This document shows positions 9,045 through 19,173 of a DNA stretch of 64,000 bases, in pieces (positions within the stretch are counted from its first letter, which is position 1; every line of letters starts with the position of its first letter). The translations under genes were made by a program, and so were the position numbers. Source of the stretch: Campylobacter concisus (GTDB lineage: Bacteria > Campylobacterota > Campylobacteria > Campylobacterales > Campylobacteraceae); NCBI RefSeq assembly GCF_003048875.2, contig NZ_CP049264.1:682001-746000 (forward strand), written 5' to 3'. A model generated the notes under the pieces. That model made no database searches. It saw nothing but the letters and a program-made list of their open reading frames with translations, and was not told the DNA's origin.

Positions 9045-9743
9045 TTAAATCTCACCTTCGCTAGTTGCTTGGATTTCGTCACTATTTGCTTGTGTCTTTA
9101 GTCGCCACCATGCGATTAAAGCAAGAAAGAAAACCCCAATATCAATATAATCATAAATTTTGTGGTCAATTTTAATAAAGTAGATTGCTATATGAAATGC
9201 ACCAAATAATGCATAAGCCCAAAACATTTTTTCTTTTGTTATTTTTATTAATTTTGCGATAGATATAAATAAAAATAGTGATGCTATTGTGAATAATACT
9301 CTCAATAAATAACTACGATAAATGAGTATTTGTTTAAACAGGTCATGATTATACATGATCTCTTCGTTGCTATAAAAATAATTCAATATCGTAAAGATAA
9401 AATCATCATAATCAATTTTTCTTTCTCCTAGATACATAACAATTTTAAAAGTCAAAAAAGATAAAATCACATATATTAAAATGAAAATAGTAAAAATTTT
9501 AAAATATTTTCTTAGTTTTGAGGAATTATAAACAGAGCATATCAATGAAATTGCAAAAAACAAAAGTAGCCAACTGATAGAGTCACAGCATACTTTGAAG
9601 ATAAGGCTGAAATTATCATCAAGGATTTTGCGAAGTCCTGAAATGAACACTAGATACTTAAATATCATCACAATACAAGATATAAGTCCCAACTCTCTGG
9701 CATTTTTTAACATATATTGTTTTTCTTGTTGTAGCGGTTCCAA
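9045..9743 (-). CDS. Hypothetical multi-pass membrane protein
   Basis: A 232-residue protein with about six hydrophobic segments and a short charged C-terminal tail. I recognise no family. The segment LFLFISIAKLIKITKEKMFWAYALFG and the later FFLALIAWWRLK correspond to parts of the decayed gene immediately downstream, so the two probably arose by duplication. Base composition is markedly AT-rich, with no link to the flanking uvrB or MFS genes, fitting an accessory patch. A plain ribosome site (AAGGAGT) precedes the ATG. Confidence 0.6.
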   Translation of the reverse strand: MEPLQQEKQYMLKNARELGLISCIVMIFKYLVFISGLRKILDDNFSLIFKVCCDSISWLLLFFAISLICSVYNSSKLRKYFKIFTIFILIYVILSFLTFKIVMYLGERKIDYDDFIFTILNYFYSNEEIMYNHDLFKQILIYRSYLLRVLFTIASLFLFISIAKLIKITKEKMFWAYALFGAFHIAIYFIKIDHKIYDYIDIGVFFLALIAWWRLKTQANSDEIQATSEGEI

Positions 9744-9839
9744 ATTTACTCCTTAAATTAAATTAGTTATTTTATTGTAATTATTTTAAAAAATGTTTAA
9801 ATATTTTAAATCAGGTTAATTTTTTAATTTGGTATTTAT

Positions 9840-10997
9840 TTATCTCGTGACTGGCTTTAAAAAATAGCTTGACACCGCGCAGATAAGCGAAACTGCGGCG
9901 ATAAAGTAAAACGCGTGCGTTAGGCTAAAGATGTCAGCGATCTTGCCGATGACCGTTGCGAATATACCGCCGATTGTGATGCTAAGCCCAAGCGTTACGC
10001 CAGAGGCTAGGCCGATTTGATTTGGCAGATAAAGCTGTGCAAGGGCGATTGAAGGGCTAAAAGATAGGCTGATGCAGGCGCTCACGCACATGGAAGCCGC
10101 GAGAAATAGCGCGTAGCTGTCGATAAAGAGCATTAGCACGACTAGCGGTGCGGCGATGCTTAGGCTTATTTTGATGAGCCTAACTAGGCCATATCTATCA
10201 GCTAGAGCTCCGCCAAATAGCGTAGAGATCGCACCTGCAGCAAAAAACATACTTAAATTTACATTTGCAGCCTCTTTGCTAAGGCCAAAAATTTTGATCA
10301 GATAGATGCTAAAAAATGCCGAAAAGCCAAATGCGACGATCGAGCGTGAAAATATACAGACACAAAGCCTCAAAAATGCGCCCAGATCGTCTTTTAGAGC
10401 GCTTGTTTTTTGTGAAATTTGCTTTTTGTGATTGCCTTCGAGCGCTTTTATAAATTTGCCCTTTTTAAGGTATAAAAGTGTTAGAAAAATTTGAGGGATT
10501 ATAAAGACTAGCGTCCCTTTTAGTCCAAAATTTCCCACAAAAACGGCGACTAAAATGGGTCCAACTGCAAAGCCTACGTTACCTCCAAATGAAAATATAC
10601 TTATACTTTTGGCTCTATTTTTAGCGTTTGAGGCGTAATTTACGATCCTTGCGGCGCTTGGGTGAAAGAGCGCGGCGCCGATACCGCTTATCATCACGCA
10701 AACCAAGATGATGTAGTAGTTTGTGACAAAGCCAGTGAGGCTCATGCCCCCGCCCGCAAACAGCAGCCCAAGCGGGATGACGTAGGGCAGCTCTTTTTTG
10801 TCGCTTAAGCGGCCGATCAGCGGTTGGATGAGCGAGCTTGCTAAATTCGTGGCGGTCACGAGCGAGGCGGCCGTGGCGTAGTCGTAGTGGTAGCTCGCGA
10901 TGAAAAAGGGTAGCATCGCACCAAGCGCACTTTGGTTTATGTCGCTACAAAAGTGCCCAAGCCCCATTAGATACTTTAAATTTTCCGCCTTTTTCAT
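9840..10997 (-). CDS. MFS transporter, fosmidomycin-resistance (Fsr)-like
   Basis: A 385-residue, 12-segment major facilitator. The N-terminal half has GHFCSDINQSALGAMLPFFI, the motif-A-like loop GRLSDKKELPYV and GIGAALFHPSAARIV, a combination typical of the Fsr/COG2223 branch of drug exporters. The C-terminal half repeats a motif-A-like GGALADRYG. It probably exports a small molecule by proton antiport; the substrate is unknown. Its ATG directly abuts the stop of the AsmA-like gene upstream, so they share a transcript. Confidence 0.8.
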   Translation of the reverse strand: MKKAENLKYLMGLGHFCSDINQSALGAMLPFFIASYHYDYATAASLVTATNLASSLIQPLIGRLSDKKELPYVIPLGLLFAGGGMSLTGFVTNYYIILVCVMISGIGAALFHPSAARIVNYASNAKNRAKSISIFSFGGNVGFAVGPILVAVFVGNFGLKGTLVFIIPQIFLTLLYLKKGKFIKALEGNHKKQISQKTSALKDDLGAFLRLCVCIFSRSIVAFGFSAFFSIYLIKIFGLSKEAANVNLSMFFAAGAISTLFGGALADRYGLVRLIKISLSIAAPLVVLMLFIDSYALFLAASMCVSACISLSFSPSIALAQLYLPNQIGLASGVTLGLSITIGGIFATVIGKIADIFSLTHAFYFIAAVSLICAVSSYFLKPVTR

Positions 10998-13541
10998 CTA
11001 AAATAGCCCTTTTAAAAGCCCCTTTAAATTTTGCTTTTCGCCGTTTGCGCCTTCATCATCTTTGCCCAGCTTTTTATCTAAAAATCTACCTATCTCTTTT
11101 TTGACCTTATTTTCAAGATATTGTGATCTGACGTCGTATTTTAGTTTGTCTGTAGTGCCTGAGATTTGCACGTTTAGATCGGTCTTTTCTAGCCTGCAAA
11201 CAAGTGGCGCGTTAAGCATTTTTGTGGCGATATTGTAAGTGCCGTTTGCAACCTTTATATCGCTCTTTGGCGAGCTTAAATTTACGTTAAAGATGACGTT
11301 ATCGCCCTTTATATTGCCGTAAATTTTGCCGTCTTTGTAAATTTCTTTTGTGATGTCCTTGCCGGTGAAGGTTTTTATGTTGTTTGTGAGATTTGTGCTG
11401 GCTAGGTGGCCCTCTTTTAGCAAGATGTCAAATTTGCCGAGCTTTTGCTTTGTCTCGTAGTCAAATTTAGCATCGCCGTTGCCGTCATAGAGATGATCAA
11501 GCGCTAGGGTCTGCGTTAGTCCCTTTACCTCGAAGTTTTTTAGCACCGCATCAAGCACGCCACCTTTGTAGTTTGCCTCGAGTTTGCCCTTAAATAGATC
11601 ATCTGAGGTGACTCTTACGCTTAGATCATCCACTTTGCCCTCTGCCGTTACTAGGGCTGCAAATTTACCGTGAAGCTCGCGGCCAGCTAAAAATGCAAGC
11701 TTATTTAGCTCCGAAACTACCGCTTGAAGCTTTAAGTTTAGCGTGCTTTTGCCCACGTCAAAGCTGCCATCTATGCCCTTTATATCAGCTAGTGAGCTAA
11801 GAAAGTCGCCACTAAATTTCACCATGTCGCCTTTATAGTCTAGGCTCAAATTTGAGCTAAATTTCTCATTTTCAGGGAATTTTTTATCAAGCATTTTGCT
11901 AAGCGCTGCGGCGTTAAATTTACCATCATTTAAAGCGATCGTTGTGGTGATGCTTGGGCTTTTACTAAAGATATTTTGCCCCTTTGCTTGGACATTTGTC
12001 TTAGCGTTTAGCAGCCTATCATTGCCACTAAGTGCTAAAATTTCTCCTAGCTGCGCCTCATTTAGACTAATATCAAGATTTTCATTTTTTATGGTGGCGT
12101 TTAGCTTGCCAGCAAAGGCATCGCCGCCTAAATTTAGCTCATCTATCTTGCTTGCTTTAACCTTCACATCGCCAGCAAGCGCCATCTTTGAGCCAACCTC
12201 AAAGCCGCTAACCGCTTTAAATTTCTCAGGGTCGCTAATGAGCAGGGCAAATTTGCTAAAAATTTGATTGTTTTTTAGGTCATAAACGCCCTTTACATCC
12301 TTTAACTCGCCAAGGTCGCTAAGCACGTTTGCGTCAAAATTTACAAGCTCACCTTTTGCTGTGGCGCCGCCTTTTAGCTCAAATTTCGCCGCATTTTTAA
12401 GCTTTGCAAGACCATTATCTATAAGACCGTTTTTTATCTCAAATTTAGCCTCGCCTGCAAGCTTTTTTAGCTCGTCAAAGCCGCTAAAATTTGCGTTTAA
12501 ATTTATCTGCCCGTCTGCGTAGCTAGGCTGCAAGGCAAGCGCTAGAAGCTCTTTTAGCTTGATGTTAGTTGCATTTAGGGCTAAGTTTTTGCTATCAAAA
12601 TTTGCATTTATCTTGCCACCAAGCCCGTTTATCTCAGCTTTTAGGTTTTGAAGGGCATTTTCTTGCATTGTAATTTCGCCGTTTGCATCCACAGCGCCGC
12701 TTAGTTGCTCGCCTAAGAGCTTGCCCAAAAGGGCAAGATCAGGCACGTTTAGCAAAAAGTCGCTCTTTAAATTTTTGCTAGCTAGATCATAAGTCGTCTC
12801 GTTTGCTTTTAAAGTGGCTTCAGGTGCGATGATGAGGGTTTTTGCACTCACTTTTTCATTTGCAAATTTAGCATTTACGCCACCTTTAAAGTTTATATCT
12901 TTTGCTAAATTTAGCCCAAATTCATTTTTAAGAATTTCTTTGTTTATCGCTGCATCGCTTGCTAAAATTTGAGCGTTAATGATGGGCTCATTTTTCTCAT
13001 CGACCCCTTGCATATTGCTCGTTAGATCAAGCTTGCCGCTAGCTAAATTTGGCTTTTTAGCAAGAGCTGATATCTCAGAAAGTTCGATGTTTTTAGCGTC
13101 AAGATTTAGAGCTTTTGGCAGGTAGTCTTTTAAATTTGCATTTAAATTTACATTTGAGCCAAGTGCCGTGCCAGTTGCCGCTAGCTTGAAGTCGCTAAAT
13201 TTACCAGCCACGTTTGCCTTAAGTGCGACATCCTTTTTTAGCCCAAGCTCGCTAGCCTTTGCCTTGTCGGCGTTTATATCTGTATTTAAGTTCATACTTT
13301 GAGCAAGCAAGGATAGATCGCCATTTACCTTTAAATTTATGGCATTCATCACGGTCGCCTCTAAATTTAAGGTGCTAAGCCCTAAATTAAACTCTTTAAA
13401 TTTGACATCAATACCGCGAGCGAGTGCCTCTTTTTCTATTTTGCTGGCTATAAATTTATTACCAATTGAGCTAAAGATAAAGCCAAAGATGCAAGCTACT
13501 ATGAGCACAAGCGCGCCAACTATGTAAGCTACTTTTTTCAT
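10998..13541 (-). CDS. Large AsmA/TamB-like periplasmic protein
   Basis: An 847-residue protein with one N-terminal membrane helix (about 4-24) and a long, repetitive beta-rich domain full of Asn, Lys, Ala and Leu. Segments such as LNLDAKNIELSEISALAKKP alternate with short strands, as in the AsmA superfamily of bridge-like lipid transport or outer-membrane assembly proteins. The C terminus has GTYNIATKMLNAPLVC and a charged tail. AsmA-like proteins span the periplasm from the inner membrane; the lipid-transfer role is inferred. It lies divergent from groES across a 168-base regulatory region. Confidence 0.65.
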   Translation of the reverse strand: MKKVAYIVGALVLIVACIFGFIFSSIGNKFIASKIEKEALARGIDVKFKEFNLGLSTLNLEATVMNAINLKVNGDLSLLAQSMNLNTDINADKAKASELGLKKDVALKANVAGKFSDFKLAATGTALGSNVNLNANLKDYLPKALNLDAKNIELSEISALAKKPNLASGKLDLTSNMQGVDEKNEPIINAQILASDAAINKEILKNEFGLNLAKDINFKGGVNAKFANEKVSAKTLIIAPEATLKANETTYDLASKNLKSDFLLNVPDLALLGKLLGEQLSGAVDANGEITMQENALQNLKAEINGLGGKINANFDSKNLALNATNIKLKELLALALQPSYADGQINLNANFSGFDELKKLAGEAKFEIKNGLIDNGLAKLKNAAKFELKGGATAKGELVNFDANVLSDLGELKDVKGVYDLKNNQIFSKFALLISDPEKFKAVSGFEVGSKMALAGDVKVKASKIDELNLGGDAFAGKLNATIKNENLDISLNEAQLGEILALSGNDRLLNAKTNVQAKGQNIFSKSPSITTTIALNDGKFNAAALSKMLDKKFPENEKFSSNLSLDYKGDMVKFSGDFLSSLADIKGIDGSFDVGKSTLNLKLQAVVSELNKLAFLAGRELHGKFAALVTAEGKVDDLSVRVTSDDLFKGKLEANYKGGVLDAVLKNFEVKGLTQTLALDHLYDGNGDAKFDYETKQKLGKFDILLKEGHLASTNLTNNIKTFTGKDITKEIYKDGKIYGNIKGDNVIFNVNLSSPKSDIKVANGTYNIATKMLNAPLVCRLEKTDLNVQISGTTDKLKYDVRSQYLENKVKKEIGRFLDKKLGKDDEGANGEKQNLKGLLKGLF

Positions 13542-13572
13542 AAAATTCCTTTATATTAGTTTTACATATCAT

Positions 13573-13601
13573 AAAACTTTAGTCACTTAGACTAAAGTTT
13601 T
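13573..13601. promoter_or_regulatory. HAIR-like inverted repeat, candidate HspR operator
   Basis: Perfect 12-base arms (13573-13584 and 13590-13601). The inner part reads CTTTAGT-N7-ACTAAAG, the same layout as the HspR-binding HAIR element (CTTGAGT-N7-ACTCAAG) with one symmetric substitution per arm. It lies between two divergent genes, not after any gene, so a terminator role is unlikely. It sits upstream of the groES -35. Confidence 0.6.
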
Positions 13602-13623
13602 TAATAAAATTTACTATAAATTA

Positions 13624-13652
13624 TTGACTTTTTCAGAAAAAAATGCTAGGAT
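13624..13652 (+). promoter_or_regulatory. groESL vegetative promoter
   Basis: TTGACT (13624-13629) and TAGGAT (13647-13652) separated by 17 bases. The CIRCE element begins two bases after the -10, so a bound HrcA would cover the transcription start. Confidence 0.7.
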
Positions 13653-13653
13653 T

Positions 13654-13680
13654 TCATCACTCAAAAATAAAGAGTGCTAA
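13654..13680 (+). promoter_or_regulatory. CIRCE operator (HrcA site)
   Basis: Right half GAGTGCTAA is perfect; the left half TCATCACTC matches seven of nine bases of TTAGCACTC; the spacer is exactly nine bases. CIRCE is the binding site of the heat-shock repressor HrcA. Confidence 0.9.
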
Positions 13681-13709
13681 AAAAGACAATTAAACTAAAA
13701 GGATGAACA

Positions 13710-13970
13710 ATGAACTTTCAACCATTAGGCAAGCGTGTCCTAGTCGAACGCGTAGAAGAGACAAAGACGACAGCTTCGGGCATAATTATACCTGATAACG
13801 CAAAAGAAAAACCTTTAAGCGGCGAGGTAAAAGCAGTTGGTGCTGAAGCTGAGGGCGTAAAAGTTGGCGAAAAAGTAGTATTTGCTAAATACGCTGGCAC
13901 TGAGGTGAATTTAGATGATAAGACATATCTTGTTTTAAACATCGACGACATTTTAGGCGTGATTAAATAA
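13710..13970 (+). CDS. groES: Co-chaperonin GroES (Hsp10)
   Basis: An 86-residue protein, the usual short epsilonproteobacterial length. It begins [16 protein letters not shown] and has the mobile loop region [19 protein letters not shown] that docks on GroEL, then [16 protein letters not shown]. It forms the heptameric lid of the GroEL folding chamber in the cytoplasm. A strong AAAAGGAT ribosome site precedes the ATG. It is the first gene of a two-gene operon under CIRCE control. Confidence 0.98.
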   Translation: MNFQPLGKRVLVERVEETKTTASGIIIPDNAKEKPLSGEVKAVGAEAEGVKVGEKVVFAKYAGTEVNLDDKTYLVLNIDDILGVIK

Positions 13971-13975
13971 TTTAA

Positions 13976-15622
<1,647 letters not shown>

Positions 15623-15630
15623 CAGCCCTT

Positions 15631-15656
15631 TTCGAGCTAGAGCTTTCTAGCTCGAA
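15631..15656 (+). terminator. groESL terminator hairpin
   Basis: Perfect 11-base arms TTCGAGCTAGA and TCTAGCTCGAA with a GCTT loop, nine bases after the groEL stop, followed by an A/T-rich stretch but only a weak T run. Confidence 0.75.
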
Positions 15657-15750
15657 TTTAAATTTTAACTTCACTAAATTTATAAAATTATTTACTCCTT
15701 TTTAAATTTATTCTTGTATCATTTTTGCATTCTTTTAGGGAGAATTTACA

Positions 15751-17118
15751 ATGAAATATGATGAAATTTTTAGAGAATACGACATCCGTGGCATTTTTGA
15801 AAAAGATTTGACAGAGGACAGTGTCAAGGCTATAGGGCTTGCTTTGGGTAAGAAATTTAACGAATTTGGCGTGAAAACTTTAAGCGTTGGCTTTGACGCA
15901 AGGCTAAGTGCTAGCACGCTTTTTAGGTATTTGTTAAGTGGTCTAAACAAGGCTGGTGGCTTTAAAATTTATAGCATCGGCTTGCTACCAACTCCTGTTG
16001 GCTACTTTAGCGTTTATGCTGATTATTTTGACGCAAACATCATGATCACGGGCTCTCACAATCCAAAAGACTATAACGGCTTTAAGATCACTATTAAAAA
16101 AGATAGTTTTTTTGGCAAAGATCTGCAAATTTTAAAAGATAAGGTGAATGAGATAATCGCCTCTGGTGAGCAAATAGCAGACGATGAGAGCTGTGAGAAA
16201 TTTAATATCTTAGAAAAATACGTTGAGTTTTTTGTAAAAGAATTTAGCGAGCTTAAAAATTTCAAAAAGCCTTTTGTTATCGACTGCGCAAATGGCGCTG
16301 TTGGCGTGAGCTTGGTGCCTATCGTTAAAGCACTTGGACTAAATGCAAAAATTTTATATGAAGATCCAGACGGAAATTTCCCAAATCACCACCCAGACCC
16401 AAGCGAAAAAGAGAATTTAAAAGAGATATTTTCGCTCATCGAAAAGAAGGAATTTGACCTTGGATTTGGCTTTGACGGAGATGGCGACAGGATCGCGGTT
16501 ATAACGCCAAAAAGAGATATAAAAGGCGATGAGCTAGCATATCTTTATGCGCTAAATATGAAACATCCAAAGGTGCTTGGCGAGGTAAAATGCTCACAAA
16601 ATATGTATGATGAGATTGCAAAAATCGGCGAAGTTTTCATGGGTAAGACGGGACATAGCAACATTAAAAAGATGATGAAAGAGCTAAACGTAGATCTTGC
16701 AGCAGAGGTGAGCGGACATATCTTCTTTAAAGAGCGCTATTTTGGCTTTGATGATGCGCTTTATGCGATGATGAGGGTGCTTGAGCTGGTTCATAAGGGC
16801 TTTGACCTTGACGGCGAGCTTGATAAGATGCCACTTGTCTTTAGCACCGATGAGATCAAGATAAAGACGACTGACGAGGCTAAATTTAAGATAGTTGCCA
16901 AGCTAAAAGAGTGCGTGAAAAACGAGAGTTGCGACCTGCCAAAGATAAAAAATATCATTGATATTGATGGCATTAGAATTCAGTTTGAAAATGGCTGGGC
17001 GCTGGTGCGTGCGTCAAATACAACGCCAGTTATCGTCACTAGATTTGAAGCAAAGAGCAAGGAATTTCTAGAAGAGATCGAGCAAAAAGTGACAAATTTA
17101 CTAAAGAGCTTGATGTAG
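15751..17118 (+). CDS. manB: Phosphomannomutase/phosphoglucomutase (ManB/AlgC type)
   Basis: A 455-residue alpha-D-phosphohexomutase interconverting hexose 6- and 1-phosphates for sugar-nucleotide synthesis. The phosphoserine loop TGSHNP is at 100-105 (Ser102) and the metal loop DGDGD at 242-246; the sugar-binding loop reads AEVSGH. The C-terminal domain contains the phosphate-binding RASNTTP. The product feeds GDP-mannose or glucose-1-phosphate for LOS or other surface glycans; which of these is not decided by sequence. AGGGAGA precedes the ATG. Confidence 0.92.
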   Translation: MKYDEIFREYDIRGIFEKDLTEDSVKAIGLALGKKFNEFGVKTLSVGFDARLSASTLFRYLLSGLNKAGGFKIYSIGLLPTPVGYFSVYADYFDANIMITGSHNPKDYNGFKITIKKDSFFGKDLQILKDKVNEIIASGEQIADDESCEKFNILEKYVEFFVKEFSELKNFKKPFVIDCANGAVGVSLVPIVKALGLNAKILYEDPDGNFPNHHPDPSEKENLKEIFSLIEKKEFDLGFGFDGDGDRIAVITPKRDIKGDELAYLYALNMKHPKVLGEVKCSQNMYDEIAKIGEVFMGKTGHSNIKKMMKELNVDLAAEVSGHIFFKERYFGFDDALYAMMRVLELVHKGFDLDGELDKMPLVFSTDEIKIKTTDEAKFKIVAKLKECVKNESCDLPKIKNIIDIDGIRIQFENGWALVRASNTTPVIVTRFEAKSKEFLEEIEQKVTNLLKSLM

Positions 17119-17150
17119 CCAATAAAAGCATTTTGGGTTAAACATCCAAC

Positions 17151-17474
17151 TTATCTGGCTTTTGCTGGTTTCTTTTCGGGCAGTTCCGCATACATGCCGC
17201 GCAACAATTCTCCAATCAAATTCGCATCCTCAAATTTCTCGAATACATGCATTAACGTCTTTGAGCCATTATAAGGATAACGTAGTTCTGAGTCTGCAAG
17301 AAGTCTGTCCGATGTCGGCGTTCTCTTTAAAAACAGTTCATTATTACAAATGTCACCTATCAGTTTACCGTTAAAATATACAAGGTATCCACCCATCATG
17401 GATTTTATGACAATATCGCCGAATTCAGAAAATCTATCGCGAACATATTCATTAAATTCATTCACTATGATCAC
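17151..17474 (-). CDS. TfoX N-terminal-domain protein
   Basis: A 107-residue protein matching the TfoX/Sxy N-terminal domain: RDRFSEFGDIVIKSMMGGYLVYFNGKLIGDICNNELFLKRT is the family core. In gamma-proteobacteria TfoX proteins activate competence genes, but free-standing N-domain proteins are common and mostly uncharacterised. There is no C-terminal TfoX domain. Base use differs from the neighbours: it lacks the AAATTT-rich style of this genome and uses other codons, suggesting transfer. It lies between manB (convergent) and the amino-acid transporter genes on the same strand. Confidence 0.75.
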   Translation of the reverse strand: MIIVNEFNEYVRDRFSEFGDIVIKSMMGGYLVYFNGKLIGDICNNELFLKRTPTSDRLLADSELRYPYNGSKTLMHVFEKFEDANLIGELLRGMYAELPEKKPAKAR

Positions 17475-17485
17475 TCACTTTGAAT

Positions 17486-18343
17486 TTAGAGTTTGCCGCC
17501 TTCGACGACTAGAGATTCAGGATTTACGCTGTCACCATAGATCGGTTTTAGCGTTGCGTCATAGTCTTTGTGGAAGAAATTTTCTTTTCCAAGCTCGATG
17601 ATCTCGTTGTTTAGCCACTCAAGCAAGGCTTTGTTACCCTTTTTGACAGCTGGAGCTATCACGTCAACATCGCCAAGCGCTTCAACGCCTACGACAAAGC
17701 CAGGAGTCTCTTTCGCCCAGGCAAAAAGTAGGGCGTTATCATGCGCTAGAGCAGCACCCCTTTTATCAACCAAAGCCGCGAAAGTTTCAGTGTTTTGATC
17801 ATACTTTAAAAGCTTGATATCAGGATAATTTTTCGTAAAAAATGCGTCCGCTGTTGTGCCTTTATTGACGATTAAAGTTTTATCTTTTAGCTCATCAACG
17901 CTCTTTATCACAGCGCCCTCAGGGCTAACGATGCCAAGTGAGACCTTCATATATGGAAGCGCAAAATCAACAACTTGCGCGCGCTCAGGCGTCTTTGTGA
18001 AATTTGCAAGCGTGATATCGACCTTGTCAGCTGTAAGCACTTCGACCCTGCCAGCAGCCTCGACTAGTTCAAATTTAACCTTGCTCTCGTCACCAAGCAA
18101 GTCTTTTGCGATGCGTTTTGCAAAATAGATGTCATAGCCTTGGTTTTTGCCGTCTTTATCGACGTAGCCAAATGGCGGTTTGTCGCTGAAAACGCCTATC
18201 CTTATATATCCACGCTCTTTGATCTTTGCGATCGTGTCAGCTTGGTTTGAAGTGGCTGCTTTGTCCGCACCTTTGTCATCACCACAACCCGTTAGAAAGA
18301 CGGTAGCGACTAATGCTAATAAGAAAAATTTAAATTTTCTCAC
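17486..18343 (-). CDS. cjaA: CjaA-like amino-acid-binding lipoprotein of an ABC transporter
   Basis: A 285-residue extracytoplasmic solute-binding protein of family 3. The lipobox LTGC places the lipidated cysteine at residue 20. The mature part follows C. jejuni CjaA closely: IRIGVFSDKPPFGYVD, QGYDIYFAKRIAKDLLG, ILANFTKTPERA-type segment, KGTTADAFFTKNYP, KYDQNTETFAALVDKRG, and the ending VVEGGK. CjaA is a surface-antigenic cysteine-binding protein; cysteine as ligand here is inferred. Last gene of the operon after both permeases and the ATPase, separated by a hairpin that may let it be made in different amount. Confidence 0.85.
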   Translation of the reverse strand: MRKFKFFLLALVATVFLTGCGDDKGADKAATSNQADTIAKIKERGYIRIGVFSDKPPFGYVDKDGKNQGYDIYFAKRIAKDLLGDESKVKFELVEAAGRVEVLTADKVDITLANFTKTPERAQVVDFALPYMKVSLGIVSPEGAVIKSVDELKDKTLIVNKGTTADAFFTKNYPDIKLLKYDQNTETFAALVDKRGAALAHDNALLFAWAKETPGFVVGVEALGDVDVIAPAVKKGNKALLEWLNNEIIELGKENFFHKDYDATLKPIYGDSVNPESLVVEGGKL

Positions 18344-18372
18344 TCTTTCTCCTTTGAAAAATTTAGTAAATA

Positions 18373-18393
18373 AGAGCGACCAAATCTCGCTCT
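18373..18393 (-). terminator. Hairpin between transporter ATPase and binding-protein genes
   Basis: Seven-base arms AGAGCGA and TCGCTCT around a 7-base loop in the 91-base gap. On the minus strand it is followed by only a weak T-rich stretch, so it could be an attenuator or an mRNA-stabilising stem rather than a full terminator. Confidence 0.4.
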
Positions 18394-18434
18394 AAACGCA
18401 TTTTGAAAAAACGGCAAATTATCTCTTATTTTTT

Positions 18435-19172
18435 CTAAAACGAGAATAAATTTAGAAATTTCTTCGCTCGCTCGCTCTTTGGATTAGTAAAAAACTCCTC
18501 TGGCTCACTGATCTCCACGATCGCTCCAGCGTCCATAAATACGATCTTATTTGCAACCGCCCTTGCAAAGCTCATCTCGTGGGTGACTATTAGCATCGTC
18601 ATGCCGTCTTTGGCTAAATTTAGTATCACATCAAGCACTTCTCTAACGATCTCAGGATCAAGCGCAGCCGTAACCTCGTCAAATAGCATGATCTCAGGGT
18701 TTAAGCAAAGGCTTCTAACGATGGCTATACGCTGCTTTTGGCCGCCGCTTAGCTCCTTTGGATAGGCAAATTTCTTATCAAGTAGCCCAACCTTGCTTAG
18801 CCACATATCAGCCGTTTTTTCAGCCTCGGCCCTATCTCTTTTTTGCACCTTCAAAGGCCCAAGAAGGACGTTGTCTATGACGTTCATATGATCAAATAGC
18901 TCGTAGCTTTGAAAGACCATGCCGACTTTTTGGCGGATCCTTTGCCACTCTTTAAATTTAGCATCTATCACTTCGCCGTCTATGATGATCTCGCCGCTTG
19001 CTATGCTCTCAAGGCCGTTTATGCACCTAAGAGTTGTGCTCTTGCCACAGCCTGATGGTCCAAGAAGCACGACCACTTCGCCACTTTTTACCTCTAAATT
19101 TATATCCTTTAAGGCGTGAAGCTCTCCATAAAATTTGTTTATTTTTTTAAGTTCTAAGATATTTTCGCTCAT
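18435..19172 (-). CDS. Polar amino-acid ABC transporter ATPase
   Basis: A 245-residue ABC ATPase of the GlnQ/HisP type that powers uptake. Walker A GPSGCGKST at 38-46, Q-loop VFQSYELFDH near 87-95, signature LSGGQ at 141-145, Walker B IMLFDE at 161-166, and the switch histidine in VTHEMSFA. It follows the second permease gene with a one-base gap, and the binding-protein gene lies 91 bases downstream. Cytoplasmic side of the inner membrane, as a homodimer. Confidence 0.95.
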   Translation of the reverse strand: MSENILELKKINKFYGELHALKDINLEVKSGEVVVLLGPSGCGKSTTLRCINGLESIASGEIIIDGEVIDAKFKEWQRIRQKVGMVFQSYELFDHMNVIDNVLLGPLKVQKRDRAEAEKTADMWLSKVGLLDKKFAYPKELSGGQKQRIAIVRSLCLNPEIMLFDEVTAALDPEIVREVLDVILNLAKDGMTMLIVTHEMSFARAVANKIVFMDAGAIVEISEPEEFFTNPKSERAKKFLNLFSF

Positions 19173-19173
19173 T

